The notes under the pieces were generated by a model. It saw only the letters and a program-made list of their open reading frames with translations. It made no database searches and was not told the origin of the DNA. Both the position numbers and the translations under genes were made by a program. From an uncultured bacterium (lineage in GTDB: Bacteria > Bacillota > Clostridia > Lachnospirales > Lachnospiraceae), in the NCBI GenBank assembly GCA_947086625.1, contig CAMTZV010000139.1:1-5474 (forward strand): 5,474 nucleotides of DNA, written 5' to 3'. This document shows, one piece after another, positions 1 through 5,474 of this stretch; position 1 is the stretch's first letter, and the number at the start of each line of letters is the position of its first letter.

Positions 1-1
1 C

Positions 2-373
2 GGCTGCAAGGCCAGAGCCGTGGAGTTCAGCACCCTGCAGCGGAGCGCCGCGCATCTGGCTTCCCGTGTCGATGTAAACGAGGCATTTATGGTGGGTGGC
101 GCCGCGGTGAAGGCTGCAGATGAGGGAGATTCCGGAAAGATGGTTGTCATTGTGCGCCAGTCTGACGACCCGTATCAGAGCGCTACGGAGGTGAAGGACG
201 TCCACAAGATCGCCAACGACGAGAAGCTCGTTCCGAGGGAGTGGCTGAACAAGGACGGCGACTATGTGACGCAGGAGTTCATCAGCTATGTGCGCCCGCT
301 CATCCAGGGCGACGTGTCCCCGATCATGGTGGACGGTATTCCGCGCCACTTATACAAGCCGGATGAGCTGTAA
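2..373 (+). CDS. 6-phosphofructokinase, C-terminal part (5' end outside window)
   Basis: This is the last 123 codons of a phosphofructokinase, which phosphorylates fructose 6-phosphate to fructose 1,6-bisphosphate in cytoplasmic glycolysis. The frame is open from base 2, so the gene starts upstream; the GTG at 20 is internal. Visible family landmarks are the STLQR-x-AAHLAS helix, the EAFMVGGAAVKAA stretch, a GKMVV strand, TEVKDVHKIAN, and the tail YVRPLIQG followed by SPIMVDGIPRHL. I recognise these from the roughly 410-420-residue phosphofructokinases common in Clostridia, many of which are pyrophosphate-dependent. The residues that decide ATP versus pyrophosphate use lie in the missing N-terminal half, so the phosphoryl donor cannot be called and I give no gene symbol. 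The stop TAA is 72 bases before smpB on the same strand, with no clear terminator between, so the two may be co-transcribed. Confidence 0.85.
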   Translation, partial: GCKARAVEFSTLQRSAAHLASRVDVNEAFMVGGAAVKAADEGDSGKMVVIVRQSDDPYQSATEVKDVHKIANDEKLVPREWLNKDGDYVTQEFISYVRPLIQGDVSPIMVDGIPRHLYKPDEL

Positions 374-430
374 GACGGATAAATCCCCGGGGCAGGGGAG
401 AAGCATTTGAGATATGGAATGATCCGGTAG

Positions 431-437
431 AGGAGGG
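431..437 (+). promoter_or_regulatory. Ribosome binding site of smpB
   Basis: AGGAGGG lies 8 bases before the ATG at 446. It is a near-perfect Shine-Dalgarno match and fixes the smpB start. Confidence 0.85.
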
Positions 438-445
438 CAGATCCA

Positions 446-919
446 ATGGCGGCGGACGCTTCAAATTATAAACTGATTGCAAACAACAAAAAGGCAAGGC
501 ACGACTACTTTCTGGAGGAGTGCTTTGAGGCGGGCGTGGAGCTGCACGGCACGGAGGTCAAATCGCTGCGGCAGGGAAATTGCAGCATCAAGGAGGCGTT
601 CGTCCACATCGAGAACGGCGAGGTCATCGTCTACGGGATGCACATCAGCCCCTACGAGAAGGGCAATATCTTTAACAAGGATCCGATGCGCCCGAAGCGG
701 CTGCTTTTGCACAAAAAGGAGATCATGCGCCTGCTCGGAAAGATTAAGGAAAAGGGCTACACGCTCGTCCCGGTGCGCGTCTATTTCAAGGGCAGCCTTG
801 TGAAGGTGGAGATCGCCCTGGCGCGCGGCAAAAAGCTTTACGACAAGCGCCAGGACATTGCGAAAAAGGACGCGCGCCGCGAGGCGCAGCGTGAATTTAA
901 GGTGCGAAACCTCATGTGA
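446..919 (+). CDS. smpB: SsrA-binding protein SmpB
   Basis: SmpB binds tmRNA (SsrA) and brings it, charged with alanine, to stalled ribosomes. There trans-translation tags the unfinished protein for degradation and frees the ribosome. The 157-residue product is of normal family length (E. coli about 160). It shows the expected blocks in order: [12 protein letters not shown] near residues 14-25, [15 protein letters not shown] near 30-44, the HISPYEKGN segment, the [12 protein letters not shown] helix, [12 protein letters not shown], and [17 protein letters not shown] basic C-terminal tail follows, the part that enters the empty mRNA channel in studied SmpB proteins. The ATG at 446 has a strong Shine-Dalgarno sequence. 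The upstream neighbour is phosphofructokinase. No tmRNA gene follows within the window, although ssrA often sits near smpB. No truncation or unusual residue is apparent. Confidence 0.97.
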   Translation: MAADASNYKLIANNKKARHDYFLEECFEAGVELHGTEVKSLRQGNCSIKEAFVHIENGEVIVYGMHISPYEKGNIFNKDPMRPKRLLLHKKEIMRLLGKIKEKGYTLVPVRVYFKGSLVKVEIALARGKKLYDKRQDIAKKDARREAQREFKVRNLM

Positions 920-947
920 CCGGATTGACGGACACCGCTCTGCTTAA

Positions 948-977
948 AAAGAAGTACTTTTTGACGGGAAAGAAGTA
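948..977. repeat. 9-base direct repeat AAAGAAGTA, 21 bases apart
   Basis: AAAGAAGTA occurs at 948-956 and again at 969-977. The start-to-start spacing of 21 bases is about two helical turns. The copies flank the TTGACG of a promoter-like sequence, so they could be operator half-sites. The gap is A-rich, so chance remains possible. Confidence 0.3.
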
Positions 978-990
978 TGCGGTGCATAAA
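961..990 (+). promoter_or_regulatory. Candidate sigma-A promoter, upstream (P1)
   Basis: TTGACG (961-966, five of six to the -35 consensus) is followed after 18 bases by CATAAA (985-990, four of six to the -10 consensus). It would start RNA near 997 and read toward the PII-pot genes. The -10 element is mediocre, so this is the weaker of two candidates in the gap. Confidence 0.35.
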
Positions 991-997
991 ATTAGGT

Positions 998-1026
998 ATG
1001 GCATTTAAAAGAATAAGTGATACAAT
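998..1026 (+). promoter_or_regulatory. Candidate sigma-A promoter with extended -10 (P2)
   Basis: TACAAT at 1021-1026 matches five of six -10 bases and is preceded by TG plus one base (1018-1020), the extended -10 form. ATGGCA at 998-1003 gives a four-of-six -35 at 17-base spacing. The local sequence is AT-rich. RNA would begin near 1033, about 165 bases before the PII start and ahead of the terminator hairpin at 1061. No better promoter is visible between the hairpin and the PII gene. Confidence 0.5.
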
Positions 1027-1060
1027 ACTTTATTATCAGAAAAGGCAGGAATGCAAACGA

Positions 1061-1098
1061 AGGGGTTTGCCGCAGAAGCGGCAGGCCCCTCATTTTTT
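1061..1098 (+). terminator. Rho-independent terminator hairpin
   Basis: A 13-pair stem (1061-1073 with 1078-1090, including two G-T wobbles) closes a 4-base AGAA loop. Two bases later comes a run of six T (1093-1098). This is a textbook intrinsic terminator. It may end the smpB transcript, 142 bases after its stop codon. It also lies downstream of both promoter candidates, so it could instead attenuate the PII-pot transcript or end a short RNA begun at P2. Confidence 0.8.
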
Positions 1099-1164
1099 AT
1101 GCGCAGGCCCGCATAGAGAAATTTGCTGCTAAAGCAGCATGCGGGCGTGCTCGCAGGAGCGCAT
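1099..1164 (+). promoter_or_regulatory. Structured leader upstream of the PII gene
   Basis: Nested complementary arms can be read directly: ATGCGC (1099-1104) with GCGCAT (1159-1164), GCCCGCA (1107-1113) with TGCGGGC (1140-1146), and TGCTGC (1124-1129) with GCAGCA (1134-1139). A further six-pair hairpin is possible at 1147-1162, which would compete with the outermost arm. The structure sits between the terminator and the PII ribosome binding site. It matches no riboswitch class I recognise. Confidence 0.4.
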
Positions 1165-1182
1165 GGAACGGACTGCCTTGGA

Positions 1183-1188
1183 GGGAGG
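1183..1188 (+). promoter_or_regulatory. Ribosome binding site of the PII gene
   Basis: GGGAGG lies 9 bases before the ATG at 1198. It decides the start in favour of 1198 over the in-frame ATG at 1123, which lies inside the foldable leader and would add 25 residues absent from PII proteins. The ATG at 1193 is out of frame. Confidence 0.85.
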
Positions 1189-1197
1189 TTGTATGTT

Positions 1198-1551
1198 ATG
1201 AAGGAACTCGTTATTATCATTCGCCCGGAAAAGCTTGAGAAGGTAAAGCAGATTTTGGACGAGGTGAACTGCGGAGGCATGACGATCTCTACGGTTATGG
1301 GCTGCGGGACGCAGAAGGGCATGACCGAGGAGAGCGGCGTCAATACGATCAGGGGCTTTCACGTAAATATCAATCTGCTGCCCAAAATCCGGGTCGAGGT
1401 CGTCGTGCCGGATAAGATCGTGGAGGATATCATCACGGAGATCCGCGACCGGGTCGCGACCGGGCATGTGGGCGACGGCAAAATTTTTATCCGCAAAATC
1501 GAGGACGCCGTGCGTATCCGCACCGGGGAGCGCGGCAGAAAGGCGTTGTAG
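1198..1551 (+). CDS. PII-family signal transduction protein, variant T-loop, linked to potABCD
   Basis: PII proteins are cytoplasmic trimers that bind ATP, ADP and often 2-oxoglutarate, and control transporters and enzymes through a flexible T-loop. The 117-residue product starts MKELVIIIRPEK, the typical first strand. It keeps the base-of-loop QKG (39-41), LLPK (60-63, GlnB Lys58), the nucleotide-binding signature TGHVGDGKIF (88-97), and IRTGE (107-111, with Arg106 and Arg108 for GlnB Arg101 and Arg103). The T-loop (about 37-63) is five residues longer than in E. coli GlnB. The protein contains no tyrosine, so uridylylation at a Tyr51 equivalent is impossible. Position 38, an ATP-contacting Arg in GlnB, is Thr. 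The gene ends 8 bases before potA, which implies co-expression with the polyamine importer. The family is certain; a role in gating polyamine uptake is inference. It may belong to the PotN-type PII proteins I recall from Firmicutes. Confidence 0.93.
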   Translation: MKELVIIIRPEKLEKVKQILDEVNCGGMTISTVMGCGTQKGMTEESGVNTIRGFHVNINLLPKIRVEVVVPDKIVEDIITEIRDRVATGHVGDGKIFIRKIEDAVRIRTGERGRKAL

Positions 1552-1559
1552 GTGGGCAC

Positions 1560-2675
1560 ATGGAGAGAGAAAAGGTAATCGTGGAGCTGAAAAATGTGAA
1601 TAAGGTTTACGGCGGCTCCAACCACGTCGTCAGAGACCTGAATCTGGAGGTCTATGAGGGGGAGTTTTTGACGCTGCTTGGCTCCTCCGGCTGCGGAAAA
1701 ACGACGACGCTGCGGATGATCGCGGGATTTGAGGAGCCGACGGGCGGAACGATCACGGTGGAGGGCGAATCCGTCAGCGAGAAGGAGCCGTTCGAGCGCG
1801 ACGTCAACACAGTGTTTCAGAGCTATGCGCTCTTTCCGCATATGACGGTATTTGACAACGTCGCCTATGGGCTTCGGATGAAAAAGACCGCAAAGGGCGA
1901 GATCAAAGAGCGCGTCATGCACATGCTCGAGCTTGTGCAGCTCGGCGGCTTCGAGCGGCGCTATCCGTCCCAGCTCTCCGGCGGGCAGAAGCAGCGCGTG
2001 GCGATCGCGCGGGCGCTCATCAACCGGCCGAAGGTGCTGCTTTTGGATGAGCCGCTGGGAGCGCTGGACTTAAAGCTTCGCAAGCAGATGCAGATGGAGT
2101 TAAAAAGGCTGCAGCGCAAGCTGAATATTACGTTCATTTATGTCACGCACGACCAGGAGGAGGCGCTCACAATGAGCGACCGCATCGCGATCATGAACGA
2201 GGGCGTTTTAGAGCAGGTTGGGACACCGACGGAGATTTACGAGGCGCCGGCCACGCGGTTTGTGGCGACCTTTATCGGGGAGACAAACCTGTTTGAGGGC
2301 TGCGTAAAGGAGACGTCCGCGCACCATGTGAGCGTCGTCGTCGAGTCCGGCGAGCTGCGCTGCCGTGCGCAGGGCTTTGAAAAGGGTGAGATGGTCGCCA
2401 TATCGGTGCGGCCCGAGCGGATGAAATATTCCGCCGAGCCCGTCGAGGGCTACAGCGTGCGCGCAAGGGTGAAGGAGACGGTGTACGTTGGCTCGGTTTT
2501 AAAGGCGATCGTCGTCCTGCCAAACGGAAACGAGATCAAGATCGAGCGGCTCGCAGGGCAGAAGCTTCCGCCGGACGGCGAGGTGTATATCTACTGGGAC
2601 AATGGCGACGGGAAGCTTCTCCATCTGATGGATCAGGTGTTTTACCGGACGATCGAGAGCGTAAAGCTCGCGTAG
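1560..2675 (+). CDS. potA: Spermidine/putrescine ABC transporter ATP-binding protein PotA
   Basis: This ATPase sits on the cytoplasmic face of the PotB-PotC channel and powers polyamine import. The 371-residue product (E. coli PotA 378) has all ABC motifs intact: Walker A GSSGCGKT at 41-48, Q-loop Gln87 in [10 protein letters not shown], signature LSGGQ at 139-143, Walker B VLLLDEP at 159-165, D-loop ALD at 168-170 and switch His197. A C-terminal regulatory TOBE-type domain spans about 275-350 and includes SVRPE (282-286). The start at 1560 is preceded by a modest AGGTG (1550-1554) that overlaps the stop codon of the PII gene, which suggests translational coupling. The ATPase family alone could serve other type I importers such as those for sulfate, iron or sugars. 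The neighbouring potB, potC and potD make polyamine the best call. Confidence 0.95.
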   Translation: MEREKVIVELKNVNKVYGGSNHVVRDLNLEVYEGEFLTLLGSSGCGKTTTLRMIAGFEEPTGGTITVEGESVSEKEPFERDVNTVFQSYALFPHMTVFDNVAYGLRMKKTAKGEIKERVMHMLELVQLGGFERRYPSQLSGGQKQRVAIARALINRPKVLLLDEPLGALDLKLRKQMQMELKRLQRKLNITFIYVTHDQEEALTMSDRIAIMNEGVLEQVGTPTEIYEAPATRFVATFIGETNLFEGCVKETSAHHVSVVVESGELRCRAQGFEKGEMVAISVRPERMKYSAEPVEGYSVRARVKETVYVGSVLKAIVVLPNGNEIKIERLAGQKLPPDGEVYIYWDNGDGKLLHLMDQVFYRTIESVKLA

Positions 2676-2693
2676 GAGAACGGTAAAACAGAG

Positions 2694-2700
2694 AGGAGGG
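2694..2700 (+). promoter_or_regulatory. Ribosome binding site of potB
   Basis: AGGAGGG lies 6 bases before the ATG at 2707. It is much stronger than the site in front of potA. Confidence 0.85.
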
Positions 2701-2706
2701 AATTTT

Positions 2707-3573
2707 ATGACGCGCAGGACATTTCGTGGAAAGGTACTTCCCGCGGGGCTGACGATAGGCCCGGTAACGCTCTGGCTTGTGTTTTTTGTGGCGGTTCCGC
2801 TGCTGTATGCGCTTGTGATGAGCGTTTGCTCCATCGACGGAAGCTACAATATTGTCTACCGGTTCACCGCGGAAAATTACCGCAGGCTGCTGGATGCGAG
2901 CTACATGCAGATTTACGGCCAGTCGATCTTCATTGCTTTTTTGACGACTATTATCTGCATCGTGCTCGCTTATCCGTTTTCGTTTTTGATCGCGCGGGCG
3001 GCTGGGAGGAAAAAGGCGCTTTTGTACATGCTTGTCATCATTCCGTTCTGGACAAATTCGCTCATCCGTATCTACGGGTGGAAAACGTTTCTGGGGACGG
3101 GCGGATGGCTCAATGAGGCGCTGCTTGCGCTGCATGTAATCAATGCTCCGGTTGATTTTCTCTTCACGCGCGCTGCGACGGTGCTCGGCATGGTGTACTG
3201 CCTGTTTCCGTTTATGGTGCTCCCGCTCTACACCTCGATCGAAAAGCTGGATGGGACGCTGCTCGAGGCTTCCGCGGATCTGGGTGCGACGCGGGCGGCG
3301 ACGTTCGCGAGGGTCGTCCTTCCGCTCACGGCGGGCGGCATTTTCTCCGGCTCGATCATGGTGTTTATCCCGTGCCTTGGGTACTTTTTCGTGTCGAATA
3401 TTTTGGGCGGAGGCAATTCGGACGTCATCGGAAATCTGATCGAGCGGCAGTTCGGAAAGGGGAATAACTGGCCGCTTGGCGCGGCGCTCTCCATCGTGCT
3501 GATCGCGATCACGCTGCTTCTTGTAAAGCTGTACCAGAGATGCGGCGGCGACATGGAAAGCTTTGGCGCATAG
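2707..3573 (+). CDS. potB: Spermidine/putrescine ABC transporter permease PotB
   Basis: PotB is one of two membrane subunits that form the polyamine channel. The 288-residue product has about six hydrophobic segments, near residues 14-40, 72-96, 104-124, 157-178, 207-233 and 257-276. The segment NSLIRIYGWKTFL (117-129) and the block LPLYTSIEKLD closely resemble what I know of E. coli PotB. The cytoplasmic EAA loop at 187-206 (E-A-S, then Gly193 and Leu-Pro 205-206) is the coupling helix that docks on PotA. The gene begins 31 bases after potA with a strong ribosome binding site, and its stop codon overlaps the purine-rich translation signal of potC. A few codons near the N-terminus are charged, as expected for a cytoplasmic start. 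No lesions are visible. Confidence 0.95.
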   Translation: MTRRTFRGKVLPAGLTIGPVTLWLVFFVAVPLLYALVMSVCSIDGSYNIVYRFTAENYRRLLDASYMQIYGQSIFIAFLTTIICIVLAYPFSFLIARAAGRKKALLYMLVIIPFWTNSLIRIYGWKTFLGTGGWLNEALLALHVINAPVDFLFTRAATVLGMVYCLFPFMVLPLYTSIEKLDGTLLEASADLGATRAATFARVVLPLTAGGIFSGSIMVFIPCLGYFFVSNILGGGNSDVIGNLIERQFGKGNNWPLGAALSIVLIAITLLLVKLYQRCGGDMESFGA

Positions 3574-3591
3574 GAGAAAGGAGACATGCTT

Positions 3592-4392
3592 ATGAAAAGG
3601 AACACGCGGGCGGCCGCCGGAAGGGGCGTTGGCATTTTATACTGCACGCTCATCTATCTGTTTTTGTTTTTGCCGATCACGGTCGTCGTGTCAAACTCGT
3701 TTAATGCTTCCACGAGCAAGCCGTATCTGACGTGGAAGGGCTTTACGCTCGCATGGTACGGCAGGATATTTGAGAACGGCCCGCTTTTGGAGTCGTTCGG
3801 AAACACAATCCTGCTTGCCGTCATCAGCACGCTGCTGGCGACGGTCGTCGGAACGCTTGCGGCGGTGGGAATGTACCGGTACAAATTTCGAGGGAAATCG
3901 GCGATCGACGCGCTGCTCTACATACCGGTCGTCATCCCGGAGATTGTGCTGGGAATCTCGCTGCTGACGTTGTTCGCGAATGTGCGCATCCAAAGGGGGA
4001 TGATAAGCCTGATTCTGGCGCACACGACGTTTTCGATTCCCTACGTGATTTTCAACGTGCGGGCAAGGCTTGACGGCTACGACAGCTCCATTGAGGAGGC
4101 GTCGATGGATCTGGGAGCGGGGCGGCTGCAAACGTTTTTGCATATTACGCTGCCGGTGCTCGCCCCCGGGATCGGAGGCGGCGCGCTGCTTGCATTTACG
4201 CTGTCGCTGGATGACGTGATCGTGAGCTATTTCACGAACGGGCAGACGATGACGTTTCCGCTGAAGGTGTGGGCGAGCATCAAGAGCGGAGTTGCGCCGG
4301 ACGTCAACGCGCTCTCAACGCTTATCCTGCTCGGGACGATCGCGCTTGTCGTGCTGACGCAGAGCGGGATCGTGAAGAAAAAAAGAGGATGA
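3592..4392 (+). CDS. potC: Spermidine/putrescine ABC transporter permease PotC
   Basis: PotC pairs with PotB to form the channel. The 266-residue product matches the family length (E. coli 264). Hydrophobic segments lie near residues 13-35, 70-94, 105-129, 136-156, 189-212 and 240-260. The EAA loop (169-188, E-A-S, Gly175, Leu-Pro 187-188) contacts PotA. The SLDDVIVSYF stretch that follows is typical of PotC and PotI permeases. Two in-frame ATGs, 3586 and 3592, are possible. I chose 3592 because AAAGGAG (3577-3583) sits 8 bases before it but only 2 bases before 3586. An alternative AGGAG at 3572-3576 could serve 3586 (9-base spacing), giving 268 residues. The product ends in a basic KKKRG tail, and potD follows 34 bases later. 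Confidence 0.94.
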   Translation: MKRNTRAAAGRGVGILYCTLIYLFLFLPITVVVSNSFNASTSKPYLTWKGFTLAWYGRIFENGPLLESFGNTILLAVISTLLATVVGTLAAVGMYRYKFRGKSAIDALLYIPVVIPEIVLGISLLTLFANVRIQRGMISLILAHTTFSIPYVIFNVRARLDGYDSSIEEASMDLGAGRLQTFLHITLPVLAPGIGGGALLAFTLSLDDVIVSYFTNGQTMTFPLKVWASIKSGVAPDVNALSTLILLGTIALVVLTQSGIVKKKRG

Positions 4393-4405
4393 GAAAAAGA
4401 AAACC

Positions 4406-4419
4406 AGGAGGAAAAGGAG
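4406..4419 (+). promoter_or_regulatory. Tandem Shine-Dalgarno sequences before potD
   Basis: AGGAGG (4406-4411, 15 bases from the ATG) is followed by AAGGAG (4414-4419, 7 bases from the ATG). The second is correctly spaced for the start at 4427. The first is too far for normal use but may help hold ribosomes. The whole potC-potD junction is almost pure purine. Confidence 0.6.
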
Positions 4420-4426
4420 AGAGATT

Positions 4427-5474
4427 ATGAAGAAGTGGAAAAGAATTGCAGGAATCGTCTGCGCGGCGGCGCTTTCGCTGTCGCTTGCCGGCTGCGGGGG
4501 CAGCGCAAAGGCCGAAAACGGGGAACTGAATCTGTATATCTGGACGGAGTACGTCGCGGAGGACGTCATCGGCCGCTTTGAGGACGAGACGGGGATCAAG
4601 GTGAACGTCTCCTATTATTCGAGCAACGAGGATCTTCTTGCGAAGCTTAAGGCGGAGGACGAGGGAGCGTTTGATATCATCCAGCCGAGCGATTATATGG
4701 TTGCGGATCTGATCTCGCAGGGAATGTTAGAGCAGGTGGACACCGGAAAGCTCTCCAATTTTGGCAACATCGCAAGCCAGTATAAAGACCCGGCCTACGA
4801 TCCGGGCAACAAATATTCCGTGCCATATCTGGGCGGCGTGGCGGGCATCGCGGTGAACACGGCAAACGTCGATACGCCGGTCGGCTCCTACGCGGATCTC
4901 TTTGCCCCGGAATTTCAGGACAACATCGTTGTGCTCGACGATTTCAGGGCCGTCATCGGCATTACGGAGCGCAGCATGGGCCTGTCCATGAACGAGTCCG
5001 ACCCCGCGAAGCTTGCGGACGTGAAGAATAAGCTGCTCACATTGAAGGATAACATCAAGCTCTACGACAGCGACAGCCCCAAGTCAGCGCTCATTAGCGG
5101 GGAGTGCGATCTGGCGGTCTGCTGGGCGGCGGAGATCGCGCTTGCGATGGAGGAAAACCCTGACATCAAAATTGTCTTCCCGTCCGACGGCGCGTATGTG
5201 TTTATCGATAACTGGTGCATTCCAAAGGGCGCGAAAAACGTTGAGAATGCTTATCGATGGATCGATTTTATTCTGGATGCGGACAACATGGCCGAGTCGC
5301 TGCAGGTGTATCCGTACATGTGCTGCAACGAAGCGGCGGTTGAGAAGATGGATGAGAGCTATACCGGAAACGAGGCAAAGAACGTGCCCGCAGAGGCGAT
5401 CGAGAGCGGGGAGTTTCTCTCAAACCTCGACCCGGATACGCTTGCGGTCTACAACGATATGTGGAACGAGCTGA
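4427..5474 (+). CDS. potD: Polyamine-binding lipoprotein PotD (3' end outside window)
   Basis: PotD is the extracytoplasmic solute-binding subunit that captures spermidine or putrescine and delivers it to PotB-PotC. The open frame gives 349 residues without a stop; E. coli PotD has 348, so only a few residues should be missing. Residues 1-22 are a lipoprotein signal (KKWKR, hydrophobic core, lipobox Leu20-Ala-Gly-Cys23), with Cys23 the lipid-anchored residue expected in a Gram-positive cell. The mature protein has WTEYV (39-43), the ETGIKV strand (54-59), PSDY (87-90), SVPYLGG (131-137), DDFR (171-174), CW (232-233), FID (259-261) and a Tyr295-Pro pair. These align by eye with PotD ligand contacts. 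Positions matching E. coli PotD Glu171, Trp255 and Gln327 appear as Ala175, Phe259 and Leu331, so preferred ligand is uncertain. The start is supported by AAGGAG 7 bases upstream. Confidence 0.94.
   Translation, partial: MKKWKRIAGIVCAAALSLSLAGCGGSAKAENGELNLYIWTEYVAEDVIGRFEDETGIKVNVSYYSSNEDLLAKLKAEDEGAFDIIQPSDYMVADLISQGMLEQVDTGKLSNFGNIASQYKDPAYDPGNKYSVPYLGGVAGIAVNTANVDTPVGSYADLFAPEFQDNIVVLDDFRAVIGITERSMGLSMNESDPAKLADVKNKLLTLKDNIKLYDSDSPKSALISGECDLAVCWAAEIALAMEENPDIKIVFPSDGAYVFIDNWCIPKGAKNVENAYRWIDFILDADNMAESLQVYPYMCCNEAAVEKMDESYTGNEAKNVPAEAIESGEFLSNLDPDTLAVYNDMWNEL

Noticed and set aside
384..399. Small inverted repeat TCCCC/GGGGA between phosphofructokinase and smpB
   Set aside because: The stem is five pairs and no T-run follows, so it is not a credible terminator.
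1033..1098. ANTAR-type dual hairpin antitermination target, common in nitrogen operons of Clostridia
   Set aside because: The terminator has a 4-base AGAA loop, not the six-base loop with A1 and G4, and the upstream possible hairpin has only three pairs.
1051..1116. 21-codon possible leader peptide starting at ATG 1051 and reading through the terminator
   Set aside because: The only purine-rich sequence abuts the ATG with no spacer, and there is no run of a regulatory codon. Kept as a possibility only for an attenuation test.
1123..1197. N-terminal extension of the PII protein from ATG 1123
   Set aside because: These 25 codons lie within a foldable leader, lack a ribosome binding site, and precede a canonical PII start that has one.
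920..1197. tmRNA (ssrA) gene after smpB
   Set aside because: The 278-base gap is shorter than a typical tmRNA gene, and I see no tRNA-like ends, CCA or tag-peptide reading frame.
1017..1238. Forward 73-codon open frame across the gap and the PII start
   Set aside because: It crosses the terminator hairpin, overlaps the PII start in another frame, has no good ribosome binding site, and its product resembles nothing I know.
1359..1922. Long reverse-strand open frame of 187 codons across PII and potA
   Set aside because: It is a shadow of two clearly coding forward genes and its product is low-complexity and unfamiliar.
2536..3135. Reverse-strand open frame of 199 codons across potA-potB
   Set aside because: It is antisense to intact transporter genes and rich in Arg, Pro and Lys, as expected of a GC-rich shadow.
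5142..5474. Forward open frame overlapping the end of potD
   Set aside because: It is out of frame with potD, whose own frame is open to the window edge and matches the binding-protein family; the Arg/Ser/Thr-rich product is a shadow.

Overview
The window is one strand of ordinary bacterial chromosome. All six genes read left to right. It looks like a Gram-positive Clostridia-type (Firmicutes) genome of moderate to high GC, perhaps Lachnospiraceae-like. The signs are strong AGGAGG-type ribosome binding sites, a lipoprotein signal on the solute-binding protein, the 6-phosphofructokinase type, and many G/C-ending codons. This placement is inference from style, not from a search.

Left part (1-919): the last 123 codons of a 6-phosphofructokinase (central glycolysis), then a complete smpB (trans-translation, ribosome rescue). 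Both are housekeeping genes with no visible functional tie to what follows.

Middle (920-1197): a 278-base AT-richer gap with no credible gene. It holds two promoter-like sequences, a 9-base direct repeat spaced 21 bases, a strong Rho-independent terminator hairpin, and then a GC-rich foldable stretch just ahead of the next start codon. The terminator lies downstream of both promoter candidates and upstream of the next gene. The segment is therefore either a terminator plus an unseen promoter, an attenuated leader, or a small-RNA unit.

Right part (1198-5474): a tightly packed cluster encoding a PII-family signal protein followed by potA, potB, potC and potD, a complete polyamine (spermidine/putrescine) ABC importer. 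The potD reading frame runs off the right edge after 349 codons, nearly full family length. PII is 8 bases from potA, and the potA ribosome binding site overlaps the PII stop codon. The four importer parts would form one machine: PotD is a lipid-anchored catcher, PotB and PotC are the membrane channel, and PotA is the ATPase.

The most interesting point is the PII protein fused by position to the polyamine importer rather than to an ammonium channel. Its T-loop is five residues longer than in E. coli GlnB, lacks the uridylylated tyrosine, and has Thr in place of Arg38. The natural hypothesis is a sensor of energy or carbon/nitrogen state that gates polyamine uptake. I recall a PII subfamily (PotN) reported in pot operons of Firmicutes, so the arrangement may be partly known; I could not check this.
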